Below are positions 1 through 12,000 of a stretch of DNA of 64,000 bases, piece after piece. Made by a program: the position numbers and the translations under genes. Source of the stretch: Owenia fusiformis. Taxonomy: Eukaryota; Annelida; Polychaeta; Sabellida; Oweniidae. The notes below the pieces were generated by a model. That model had not been told where the DNA came from and did no database searches. It was given only the letters and a program-made list of their open reading frames with translations. The DNA lies in the NCBI GenBank assembly GCA_903813345.2, contig CAIIXF020000002.1, forward strand, positions 1,898,001 through 1,962,000, in the 5' to 3' direction. Each line of letters starts with the position of its first letter. Position 1 is the stretch's first letter.

Positions 1-875
1 ACTTTTACAAGTTCCCATTGCATTCTTTTAGATTTTATTTCTGAGTTTCTTAATTCAGTTATTATCTTTTTAATCCCTATCTTGTATTCATGTTCTTTTA
101 TTATTTCTAAATTCAATTTCCAATAACCAGGCCCTTTTTTATTCCTAATTTTGCAAACTTGAATAAGTAATGCTCTATGGTCTGAAAGTGGACAATACAT
201 ATTTTTTATGCTTAAATCATAATCAGTTTCCTCCGATATTAGACAATAGTCAATCCTACTTTTTTGTGTGGCTTTTTTATTAGACCATGTAAAACCTGCA
301 TCTAACCCTGTATCATTTAAATCAAAATAATTGATTAGTTTTTTAAGACTGTTTCTACTCTTATCTTTATTAATGGTCTTAAGAGTAGGATATCTATCAT
401 TGACATGTAAAATGCAATTTAGATCTCCAGCAATTATAAGATTTGAGAAATTTAAACAATGTTGTTCAATCCATCTTGGAATGCTGTTTAAAAAGGTTTT
501 TCTGAGAGTTTCATTTACAGGTGCATATAGGTTTACTAAGCAGAATATTTCATTATTGATTTTTACATTTGTTAATAATTTCCTTCCACAATCATCATTG
601 TAAAAATTTATAATTTCACTGTCTAAAGTGCTGTCAATGAAAATAGAAACCCCTCTGCTATGTGAGGAATCAGTAATACTATGAGCACTTTTACCTACCC
701 ATTCTTTTTCCAAAATAGTTTTAAGCTTTTTTGTACAGTACGTTTCCTGAACAAATATTATTTTTGCATTTTGATTTTTAACAAACTTATAAAATTGAGA
801 CCTTTTATTTTTGTCATTAATACCTCTAATATTTAGAGATAGTAACTTAAAAGATGTTTCATTATGATTATTCAT
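1..875 (-). CDS. LINE ORF2 N-terminus (endonuclease domain), L1/Tx1-like, cut by window edge
   Basis: Reading the minus strand from the ATG at 873-875, the frame stays open to the window edge (about 290 residues). It starts MNNHNETSFKLLSLNIRGIN, the usual beginning of an apurinic-type endonuclease of a non-LTR retrotransposon. Further landmarks are FVQETYCTKKLK (catalytic Glu), LIIAGDLNCIL (catalytic Asp/Asn), SRIDYCLIS and SDHRALL (the terminal Asp-His pair), in the right order and spacing. The domain nicks target DNA to prime reverse transcription; the reverse transcriptase lies outside the window. The frame has no break, so the copy may be young. The L1/Tx1 assignment rests on the overall look of the motifs and is less sure than the endonuclease call. 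Confidence 0.85.
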   Translation of the reverse strand, partial: MNNHNETSFKLLSLNIRGINDKNKRSQFYKFVKNQNAKIIFVQETYCTKKLKTILEKEWVGKSAHSITDSSHSRGVSIFIDSTLDSEIINFYNDDCGRKLLTNVKINNEIFCLVNLYAPVNETLRKTFLNSIPRWIEQHCLNFSNLIIAGDLNCILHVNDRYPTLKTINKDKSRNSLKKLINYFDLNDTGLDAGFTWSNKKATQKSRIDYCLISEETDYDLSIKNMYCPLSDHRALLIQVCKIRNKKGPGYWKLNLEIIKEHEYKIGIKKIITELRNSEIKSKRMQWELVK

Positions 876-1069
876 TAGTAATATTAATTATATTTGCATG
901 TTTTTATTTTTTATATATTTATATATATTATATTTTAAGCTAATACTATAATCAATACTAACATTTATAGTTAATATATCATATTTGATGCTAATATTAT
1001 AATCCATACTAACATCCATAACAAGTCCATAAAACGTTATCAGGTTCATTATTCATAGTTTACAGTCGC

Positions 1070-1441
1070 TTATAATTTATCACTATGATGCAATGTGTTG
1101 CAACCAACAGCCATTACATTATCATCATCGTTATCATCATCAGTGTGATAGTTTTCACTATCACTAGATTGATTTTCATGTTCATTGATTTTTTGATGTT
1201 TTTTTACAGCGTTTCTCTTTGGAGTGGCCTTAAATTCCCTTGGAGAACTGCTGGCTTTCCGCTTTTTATCTGCTTCTGACTTTTGGGGGACTTTTGGTGT
1301 AGAAAGGCTAGGTACTGTTGGGGAAGTTAACTTACATGTAGATGTAAATAAGACTGGTGATGTTGGTGTACATGGGATTTGTCCATCTGAGGGGATAGGA
1401 TTTTGTAGTAAATGGGTTGATAAGGGAGTGGGAGAAGATTG
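1070..1441 (-). pseudogene. Probable C-terminal tail of LINE ORF1, 5'-truncated
   Basis: Just upstream of the ORF2 start, on the same strand, an open frame of about 120 codons ends at 1070. It encodes a low-complexity Ser/Thr/Pro-rich then Lys-rich tail (KKRKASSSPREF, KRNAVKKHQK) and a run of Asp (HTDDDNDDDN). Such basic and acidic tails are common at the end of ORF1 proteins of L1/Tx1 elements, and the position about 200 bp before ORF2 fits. No coiled coil, RRM or zinc knuckle is visible, and the frame loses this character beyond about 1441, which suggests 5' truncation of the inserted copy. The assignment is by position and composition only. Confidence 0.4.
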
Positions 1442-1544
1442 AAGAATAAAAATGAAAAAAATTTTAATGAAATAATATTTCCGCAAAATCGCTCTGTTTA
1501 GCAAAAACATTGAAATAACAAACATAAGAAGGGCCGCCATTTTT

Positions 1545-4500
1545 TCAAAATGACTTACTCATGGCCAGAAAAAGTGAGTAGCTTCAATTATTCTTTGGTA
1601 TTTTTTGGTCTTACAAGCCTTGTATGGTTCTATCACATGGCATTCAACATGGCGGATAACACTAAGTTGGATTCCTATATGGTCCTATAAGCCTAATATG
1701 AATCTATTAAATGGATGATTACCGTGAGAACAGATACCAACACAAAACCTTTTGAAAATGGCCAAATTGGGATATGTCTTATGCTTCCGATTCTGCTATT
1801 TAAATAAGTATGGAATCTCAACAAAATCACTCCACTTTTTAAGCAAAGACGTAAAATAACACTCACGGAATGGTCATCTTCTAGCAGTGCATTAAATAGC
1901 TAAACTATGCTTCTTAGCATTTACATATCAAATATAAAATAACGGCCATCATTTTCAAGATGGCCTTGAGTTAAAAAATATTTTAAGGTTATAAGTCGTC
2001 CGTTGCTTTCCAAAAATATACTTCCACATTCGAACAACCAAACGATGCACAATGTACATTTTATTATGGTAGCGAATTTTACTCATGTACTATTCGCCGG
2101 TCGTTAATCACTATACAGACGATTTTCTATTTCAGGTGCCTTCCTTTTATCATGGACACCATACGCCATTGTGTCTCTATGGCGTATAGCTTTTTTATTT
2201 CATCGTGAAGCCACTCAGTAAAATTACGATTTCTCTGCAACCTGATGTCCAATCAAGATCATTCAAGTATCTATGTGTTCCCGACACGTTTGGGCGTTCG
2301 GGAATAACAACGTCTATCCGATTTTGCTTCCCGATTTCAGTCATGAATTAAGTCAATTTTGCGTGCAAACATTGGGTGGATGTTTTCATTACCGGATGCA
2401 TAAACGTGTCAGGAACACATACACTCCCCTCCATAAGTTTGGCAACCTTTTTTCTCCATTGAACTACGTGTTAAAGCCTCTTTACGTTTGAATTTTTATT
2501 AACTTAACCGTCGATGAAATAACTTATAATATTGATGGAAACGTAACTTGACTTTATTTCCAATACCTCCAAATTTTCTCAATTTTTTCCTCAATTACAA
2601 TAGGTCGAAAATTGATGATTAATTTGATGAATTTTTGAAAATCGTCATTCCCATGTAATCCAATGGGAAATGGAGGGTTCGGGGCAAATCAGAAATCAGG
2701 ATATCTTTTCAGTAAAAGATTCAGCAAAAAAAATTTCTATATAGAAAATTGAATTGTCTAACTTTTTTGAACACTAGGTGTTTAGTTTATTTGATGAATA
2801 TTAAAGTTACAGCGCTTCAAAGTCATTTTTGAAAAGAATTTTTCTCCTCCTGTGTTATTTCAATGGGAGAGGTTTTTTGAAAAACAATTTTGACTTTAAA
2901 GCCCTATAACTTTGTTGAACCTGAAGAAACATAACAATTTTTCGTTAAATAAAGTTAGCAAATTCAATTACCTGGCAGTGCCTAACTCGTATTTTTGCAA
3001 GGACTCGGATGGATGGATATTCTGTCATATGACTTGCGGCAAACGTACCATTTCCTATTGGTTAACATGGGAATGTCGATTTTCAAAAATTCATCAAATT
3101 CATCATCAATTTTCGACCTACTGTAGTTGAGGAAAAAAATTGAGAAAATTTGGAGGTATTGGAATTAAAGTCAAATTACGTTTCCATCAATAGTATAAGT
3201 ATTTTCATCGCAGGTTAAGTAAATAAAAATTCAAAGGTAAAGAGGCTTTAACACGTAGTTCAATGGGGGAAAAAGGTTGCCAAACTTATGGAGGGGAGTG
3301 TAGATACTCGAATGATGTTGAATGGACATCAGGGTGCAGAGAAATCGTAATTTTACTGAGTGGCTTCACGAAAGAATAAGCAGCACGTTAGGCCACCTTA
3401 AATACTGTGAAATCGACATCATTTTGAAATCAGCGCCCATTTCTGTTCGTGTAGAACACTGATGTCCGTACATGGGGCAATATACATTCATAATTGCAAC
3501 AAACTGTATTTCAGTGCCAAGACGTACGTACCGAGAGACGGACGGAGGACTTCTTTATATCCACAGACTTTGCTGGACGTGATCATAAGACCCCAGCTCT
3601 CTCGTTTCAGTTATTATATATATGGATCTGGTTGAACCGTATCTGTTCTCTTCCCCGTATAATACAGGGCCAGAGTATAGCCTAGTGAGACGAGGGGGTT
3701 CGGAAGGTTCCTGCGAACCCCACTCCTCAAATGTTGCCTAAACAATTACAAACCCACCCTTTCCGGCAATTATGCGAACTCCCCAAAAGTTATTTTTTCA
3801 GTCTCTCAGTAAAATTATTTTATGATATAACTATTCAAGATGAAATAAAGTAATTTTGTTTAAAAAAATTGATTATTTTCTGTTACCATGCTCACGATTG
3901 TCAAAGTAAAGGCATTATTTTGATCTTATTGATACATAAAGAGGGCGGAACTACATGTATAATACACCATCTTTGAGACACCTTGGCCTAATAAGACTTC
4001 ATACTATAAGAAGCGATGATTTTATTCATTTGACGAACAAATAGGGCATACATATAGGTATTTCAAATGATCACCCCTTTGAAAATGATTTTTTTAGTTT
4101 AAACAAAGATGGAACTTGTATGTACTTTATTGTAGGAGATCTATCCTAATAATCCCATACTCGCCACCCCCCCCCCCCTCTTGGTGTGAAAATTAATGCA
4201 GGAAAAAGTAACTCACGTAGAAAAAGCAATACAATTTCCACAGATCATAAGAGGCGTTTTACCAATACGTTTTGAAAAAACTTTTGAATGGATAGATGGC
4301 GTGGACATACAAGCAAAATTCTCAACTTATTGGTGGTATCAAAACTTTTATTGTTACATTTATCAATCCGACGTATACACTCTACTATACCTAACCCCTA
4401 GAAATGCATAAGACATTTTGTTTGTCTAACTGTATTGTTTAGTATATTTTTGAAAGTACTTTATTAACATCTAACAGTCATCCAATAAACCATTCATAAG

Positions 4501-5538
4501 CAGCAGACACATAAAACAAATAACATAATCATTACTGATAAGCCAAATGGGTTGCTCATGAACACCAAATGCAAGGCCGTATAGTAGAGTGGTATAACAG
4601 GCATTTACGTACATGCAAAATGTAACCATATGTATTTAAAATATAACTTTTTTGGTTTTCCGGAGTATATCGGGGCAATATCCTCTGGTTATTCATTTTG
4701 CCATTTTGGATATCAAATTTTTCTTTTTTATGCTATTATACATTAAGTACACTAAGTGTAGGATAATATACTTTAAACAAATGCAATAACTCTGTCTAAA
4801 CAATGATCATAATCAAATATATATTTATATTTATATATGTACACAATATAATACATGGTATAGTGTGCTCAGATGTACACATCTAACGTTATGGTTTGTT
4901 GAGCAAAATCGCAATTACTCTGCTAAAAATATTTTCAAGTACATAAATTGTACATATTATAAGATGGTTGATATGATTACTATTACTCAATAGTAAACGC
5001 AGGTCATAGTGCAGAATGATAGATTTTCTATTCCAAGCTCTCTTCTTTATGAGAGAAGTCATGAGCAGCTGGACAACGTGGAATCACAACATTTGAGTTT
5101 GAAAATCACCGATGCACCCGAACCGAAGATTTCATGAACGTCATGGTCTATGGAACAATCGGATACTTTTGTTGCTCTCGGAAGCTGAAGTTGGCTACAC
5201 TGTAGTAGATAAATTTCTTGGTGTGGCGGCTGTTTGATGCGAGGTGGTGTTATTTTTCTTATTCTCTACATTATGTTTTCCAGGGACCAATACATCCTAT
5301 AAAATATTTGAAGATTTAACAATGATGTGCTGTTTTGTTAGACAAGGGGCATAGTTAAAAATCATCTTCAAAACATCTTCAATTTTTTAGTTGACACCAA
5401 ATTTTCATTTGCCGATTAATCTCTAATTGCTCTTACTGTATGATCCAAATCGAATTTTCACATGATTTGTGTGTTTTACCTTACATCATTTGTGAAAAAT
5501 AAAATCTTATTTTGACAAAATGATAATACAAACATTAC
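1545..5538. other. Gene-less stretch downstream of the channel gene
   Basis: No exon could be supported here. The stretch holds a fold-back element (2204-3370), GCCATTTT-type motifs near 1545-1660, a C-tract at 4168-4180, and AT-rich sequence. The part next to 5538 should include the 3' UTR of the channel gene, but I saw no convincing poly(A) signal close to its stop codon. Confidence 0.5.
2204..3370. repeat. Fold-back element with long imperfect inverted arms
   Basis: The segment 2204-2674 is complementary to 3048-3370 in reverse order. Examples are the block CGTGAAGCCACTCAGTAAAA near 2204 and its reverse complement ending at 3370, and ATTTTCTCAATTTTTTCCTC near 2571 with its complement near 3130. 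The left arm carries about 130 extra bases near 2270-2400. No coding sequence is visible between the arms. It looks like a non-autonomous inverted-repeat element. I did not find a clear target duplication. Confidence 0.65.
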
Positions 5539-6030
5539 CTATGATGTATTATATCTGGGGTTCTGAACAACGTAGGCCCACCAATATCCAATGTTGAAAA
5601 TAAGGAAGGCAAGAGGGAAGAGTATCCTCGCAATCATATCAACAATAGCAGCTTTGTTGTTCCGGCTTATTCCACAGCATCTTTTCTTATCGTCGATATC
5701 AGGAATAGGTGTATCTGTATGTATTCCTGCTACTAATGAGTTAAGAGTTGAGTTATTATTGGTCCTCTTTTTGAGTTCACTTTGTTTGCCGTTTGTTGTG
5801 ACCTTATTAGGGTTCAGAGCACTCGGTTGCCTAGCAACAAACGAATCCGGGTTGATTATTACCTCGGACATGTTTGCTTTTTTCTTTTCGTTGCGCTCCT
5901 CATCTTCCTCTTCGTCCTCTGCATACGGCGTCATAAATTCCTGTAAGAAAGGTTCAATGAAAGTATCTGAATGTTGCTCTTTTGGTGATTCGTGATGCAG
6001 GTACTTTGCCTGCCTTATACCTTTCTTCAC
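5539..6030 (-). CDS. Channel terminal exon H (M3-M4 loop and M4)
   Basis: The acceptor ACAAATAG is followed by GTGAAGAAAGG, in phase 0 with exon G, so the first codon is an internal Val, not a start. It encodes a long cytoplasmic loop with an acidic patch ([15 protein letters not shown]), then the M4 helix [20 protein letters not shown] and the short tail NPRYNTS ending in TAG. The long M3-M4 loop is normal for metazoan anionic receptors. Confidence 0.92.
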   Translation of the reverse strand: MKKGIRQAKYLHHESPKEQHSDTFIEPFLQEFMTPYAEDEEEDEERNEKKKANMSEVIINPDSFVARQPSALNPNKVTTNGKQSELKKRTNNNSTLNSLVAGIHTDTPIPDIDDKKRCCGISRNNKAAIVDMIARILFPLAFLIFNIGYWWAYVVQNPRYNTS

Positions 6031-9000
6031 CTATTTGTGATAAGAGAGAGCCCTGATGGTCTGCAGCTGAAGATGGCCAAGTGAAATTCCCATTCTTCAT
6101 TAGGGTTAAGCCTTGGGTTAGGGTTAGTGTTGGGTTTAGGGTAAGGGTTGATGCATCTTCGCAGTGTTCAGCTGCGGACCACAAATCGTTACTCTGTGCG
6201 ATAAAACATTTTGATTTAGAGATATGCGCAGGCAGACAGTAAAAGGACAAAGTGGAACGCTGTTAGTTACAGCATGGGTGTTTAACTAGAGGGTAGGCAA
6301 CTTCCCATATTTCAAACATAAGCATTGCCTTTGGGTTTTCAAAATTGGAGAATGTACACATTCCAAGAAAATCTTATTTTGTCCTTTTTATGGATGATTT
6401 AAAGAAATAACTCAAAAATAAAAACATGATTATCTGCATACATGTTGATAATTTAATAAAAATGGAATTCATCATAATTATGACAATACAAAAAGTGAAC
6501 AATTTTCCACAAATTATGGTTTTATTGGAATGTGTTCTTGAATAATTACCCACAATGCAATACTCCCAGAGAACACCTTGATACTTCTTATTCTTATTGG
6601 TCTTTTTTGTTTACACTTACATGAGATTGAATATATTTTATGCTTTAATCATATTAAGAATTGATTTTTATTCAAAATAATACGAAAACATATACATTTA
6701 TCTAATACTTATTCTACCATAAAATAGAAGCAAGGTATTGCTCATTTTTAAGGTCTCATGTTATAACACAGAGTTGCATACCCTTCTAATTAAAAGCCCA
6801 TGGTTTCAGGTAACAAAAGCATGCAATAATACAGTTTACAGATAGATAATGATAGCTTGATATTCATTTATTACAGTACGTGCTTAAAGCAAATTGATAA
6901 TGGAAAAATAAAGAGAATTGTGTGTTTGTTGTTTTTCGTTAGTTTTGCGCCACCTACCGAATCATTTTCGTCTCTTCGATAGGGCATCATTTCGTTGCCG
7001 ATACGCTGGTACTTCGAGACCTACAGTTAATAAGTAAGTTCATTACCTCGGGAAGTTGTAATTGATGGCGGGAGAACAGTTCTAGCAACTAATAAGCTGA
7101 TAAGGCTTATTTCTAATGGAGATAAAGCGACATCTTTAGAATGTTAAGCTATTTATTTTTTATGAAACTGTATGTCAATGTGTAACATCATAAACCCGAT
7201 GGATTACTAAAGGATTCTCAATTTGTTTTTTCTAAATCGGTCAGCAAAATATAATGGGGGGGGGGGCAAATCAATCAAAACACAGGGCATTAAAATGCAA
7301 AATGTCACCATCTGCTATTTGTTACAAACGCTAAATGACGAACTCGTCCTGTTAACCCTTTTATTTATTGATTTATATCTTCTCTAGATATCTGAACAGG
7401 TACCCGTATGCTTATGCAGACCCAACTTTTAACCGATTGGGAATTTTAGCTGTAGTGTTAGGTTTAACACTGGGTAATGATGTTTTCACGCTTAAGGGGC
7501 TCCAAATACTTGCACACGTTTTAATATCCAAGCTCAATGCCTATATTTTTTGGTAATGCATACAATGATGGGCAAAATATAATTTCCTTATAGTTTATTG
7601 AATCATGTTATTGAGACATTAAATATCTTACAACAGCAATTCAATCCAGGAACTTTTGAATCGAATCACAAAACGTGTTATTTACTCATATATACTCATT
7701 GATGAATATTATATAACGGATCAAAACATATATCAGTGCATTCATGTTTCAGTGTAACACTTGTTAGCAAGAAGAGAAGATCACAATTGATAAAATACAG
7801 ACACCAAATTCTAGAAGTGCAATTAAATGTATAAATCACTTTCTTGTCATAGAAAGAGATCCAATAAATCCCACCACCTCAGGACTAACCGTCGACAACC
7901 TGATAATATATACGGGTGTACACTTTTAAAAGAAAATAAACTTTTAGCACCCTTATTATGTTAATAGATTCTCAATTTTTTCAAGGTATTCCACCCACAT
8001 AATTGGCCAGCTGGAAAATGTTGGCTATATTCGCATGGGTAGAGATGGAATTACCGAGAAAAAGTAGTGCTCTGCTTAAGAATCTGTAATCGTAATTAGA
8101 GAGTTAAAAGTCTTGCCAAGAGCATGTACATGGAATTAAACGTGAAATACTTCATCATATTCCTTAGATAAATCTTTTGAAACCTATGTCACAGTTTTAC
8201 CTTCAAACATGAAAACGTACAGCTAAAGTGTACACCCCTATATTTTGTCACTGTGCGTTGTCGATGGTTAGGCGTGCACCTGTTAGTTATGAAGTGAGCC
8301 GTGTACACTTAATTATTTAAATAAGAGTAGCTTAATAATCATTTCCGACATCTGACAATTACTTTTATAAATATTGTCGCCTGAAAGTTTGAAACATTAG
8401 AGCCGACCGTCATCAGTTCCGTGAAAGGGTTAAGATTCGTTTAAAAGTTACATAGTGTTAAATGAAAAATACTTGATCATAAGCGCATCGAATATCAACA
8501 AACCTTTCTTGAGAGAACATTCACAAGGGCGTATTCTAGTAACCCGCCAACAACAAAAACAAGACATGTCGCCATCCACACATCGATTGCCTTGACGTAT
8601 GACACTCTTGGAAGCTGACCGAGGACCCCGGACGATTGGGTTGTGATCGTGAGAACTATAAAATGAGCATATAATATAGGAGTGGCAATGTGGGATTATT
8701 TGCATTTTTATTTTAGTTAATAAATGGAAACATATCTGAACTAAAACTAAATGAACCTCAAGAGGGCTGCCACATAGTCATATGCTTTTGGCTTACTTTA
8801 GCAGAAAATAGATGTCGTAACGTTGATCAATGCGTTCAATCAAACGTTCTGTTTCGACCTGTATATATTAAAAGACAAGGTTCACGTTGTCATGTTGACT
8901 ATAATATTAAGCCCACATTAAGTCAACGTCAAAAAGTTATACCAGTAAGGTCAGAAGAGTTAGTCGGCAAAAATATCTCAATATCTTTTTTTGTTCACAT

Positions 9001-12000
9001 TCACGGCCTAGACAGACATCTCGTGATCGTGTAGGTATTGTACTTCCATGAAGAATTATTCACAAAATCGTTTTTGTTGTCAACAAGGAAAATTAAGAAT
9101 ATTAACGTAGTAATGCCAATGTTTAGCTTCCTGTCTTCTAGGATTTATTTGTAACGTGAAACGTATTCGGATCTCTTTTCCGGAAAGTGTCTACCAGTTC
9201 ATTGATAAAAGATTTCCGGAGGACATTGAATTATAAAAGGATGTGACGTACATGGACATGCAATTACGAGGAAGGCAATTTCCCTCAAGGGGATTTGTCC
9301 TTGACCTATATTACGCATTCGGTCGGTTGATCGGTTTTAAAATATTTTTTGAACAATTTCTAAATTAGTAGCATATTTCACAAGATAAACAATTTTGTAT
9401 TGTAAGGCGATTGATAAGTTTTACAAACCTGTTAGGAGAGAAAGAGTCACCCTGGCGGGCACCGCTTTATTGTCAATCCAAAATGCGACCCACGAAAGTA
9501 TGACCACAAGTATACTAGGGATGTACGTCTGAGTTAAGTAGAATCCAATGGCTCGCTCCAAATAAAGCATGCCATATATACAAGTAAACGAACCTGAAAG
9601 AAGCTTGTCAAACTGAATAGATATACCAAGACCAGATAGTGTCTGAAATGTAAAAAACTTTTTTTTAAACTCAATCCGAAATTTCACAATTTTTAGGTTG
9701 AGAAGTATGCAACCTCCTTCCCCAAGAAACAAAAATTAAAATGTTGACTAGCGTATCCATCCACTTGAACAAAAAATCATCACATCACATTACAAAATTA
9801 ACGTTCATTATTCCACTTTTGTTGACTTTTGGTCAATAAGTCATACCTGTACTATAAACAGCAGTACAATCTCCCTTGGAAAAACCACTAACCGAGAATT
9901 CTGGCAGGCTAATTGTAGGAGCGACTTCAACTCCATCGGTACCTGGGGTCCAAATTAAGATTATATCTCTCGTAGTATAGCCATCTGTAGAATGAAAACG
10001 GAATTACCACATGATTTTCAGTTTAGGTATAGATTTCATAGCATTTTATTATTGTAGAGTAAGAGTTTTTTGATGATACATTTGTTAACAACTAAAACAG
10101 TTGACTCACCTACCCAGATTACCAATACTTAAAAATTACTTGCAAAATATCCACGAATTGCATTTTCATTGTGAAGTTATTGAAGATTAAATTGCAAAAT
10201 TAAATTTCCAAAAGTAAGTAGAAAGCTATAACTAAAAAGAATAGTAAAACCAAAGAAAACGAAATTCTTTCTCAAACTTTAGGGTAAGCATACGCCTGGA
10301 ATTACCCGAAATTGAGACAGTTTTTGAAAGGTTACTCCTGCATTTTTCATTAGTATCACAACAACTTGCAAAGAGTGTCGAGTGCAAATGTTTTGTAATG
10401 TTCCATAATGTTGTATCACAATAAAACTCAACTAACTGAGCGACGAGATAGTTTTATAAAACAAAGTACTGTATCTATCAACATGGTTCTCCTTGCGATC
10501 CCGGGCTTGTGATATCATAAATATCAAGTTTTAGGGTAGAGTGATAGTATAAACACTATAGACTATAATGGCTATAAACTGCCAAGAAGTTCTGCCAATA
10601 ACTTATCTGAGTGATGAGCTAGTTTTATATAACAAAGTATCTGTCAACATGGCTCTCCTTTCGATAACATAAATATCAAGTTTTAGGGTAGAATGATAGT
10701 TTAAACTCTATAAACTATAGCTATAAACTGACAATAAGTTCTGCCAATAACTTATCTGAGTGATTAGCTAGTTTTATATAACAAAGTATTTATCAACATG
10801 GCTCTCCTTTCGATATCATAAATATCAACTTGTAATCGATTTATTCAAAACAAACAAAGTGCTATTTAGCCCCCTGCTTTTCACAGTAATTAATTAGGTT
10901 TTCATCAAAGATCAACTCATCGATTGAATGTTCCCTTGCAAACAACAAGGATAAGTTTCCTTAATTGTATATTATGTAGTAATTTGTTTATATTAGAACA
11001 TATAGGTAATTGGAATTTGAATGTGCTAAAATATAAAATATTATTTTGCTATAATAAATAGATTTTATTCTTCGTGATATATTCAAAACTCTTAAGAATC
11101 ACAAGATATGTTGAAACTGAGAGAAAAAACAAAAACGTGTGCAAAATAAACATTTACAACGAAACAAATGAGTGTATCACTCCGAGTATTCAGACTGGCT
11201 AACTCGTATATTTTTCTCAACAAGATACTTTATCCATTTCCGATGCGCATTAATTAGACTATGGATAACCGATTTCGATAAATGGGAATTTATCCTTGAG
11301 TAGGATTGAATAATCAGTACTCCAAGGGACATGAATTGTGTGGCCGCGCGTTGATCAAAAAGTGGGTCAATATTATTTGTTTGCAACATTATCACTAATT
11401 GTTTATATTTCTTAGTTTGGAGGTCGTATCGAATTTTATTTAATTGGACATGTTCGTTTCCACAACAAACTGGGCACTAAAGAATACATCGTTAAGACTG
11501 CGTTCTAGAACTGACTGCGGTGCTAGTGAATAGCATAATACTTAAGTATAAGTTTTCCCCTAGGTATTACGAAGAAGAACAATACGCCCCTGATGTGCAA
11601 ATAACATGATCATACGTTTTCAACAAAAACAGTTTATCCAAGCAAACTTACACCGCTAATTACGATATGTGTAAATCTTGTCATCCAATCGCGTGTGTCA
11701 ACCGCGCCGGCTTGTCGCTAGTCCACCACAGAGTTCGATTGCAATAAACCGTGTTGTCTTTCAAAATAATTATGTGAGTGTAAATGCGCTTTGATGAACC
11801 ATTTTTGTTGAAAACACATGAACATGTAATGAGCAATGCAGGGCTTATTGTTCTTTTTATGATACCTGGGGAGAAAACGCATCAAAATACTTCTTAACTT
11901 ACTAGCACCGCGGGCAAACAAAATTACAGTCTTTATTATTTCGTTTACATGTTCTTTTGTTTAAGAAACTTTGCAGTTTATAATTTATGAGTTGGCTATA

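Noticed and set aside
1085-1442. Plus-strand ORFs opposite the LINE ORF1 tail
   Set aside because: They are antisense shadows of the minus-strand LINE sequence and match no family.
5591-5995. 134-aa plus-strand ORF
   Set aside because: It is the antisense of channel exon H. The minus strand encodes M4 and the acidic loop.
5954-6250. 98-aa minus-strand ORF overlapping the exon H acceptor
   Set aside because: It runs from intron into a wrong frame of exon H. The phase-correct frame continues the channel.
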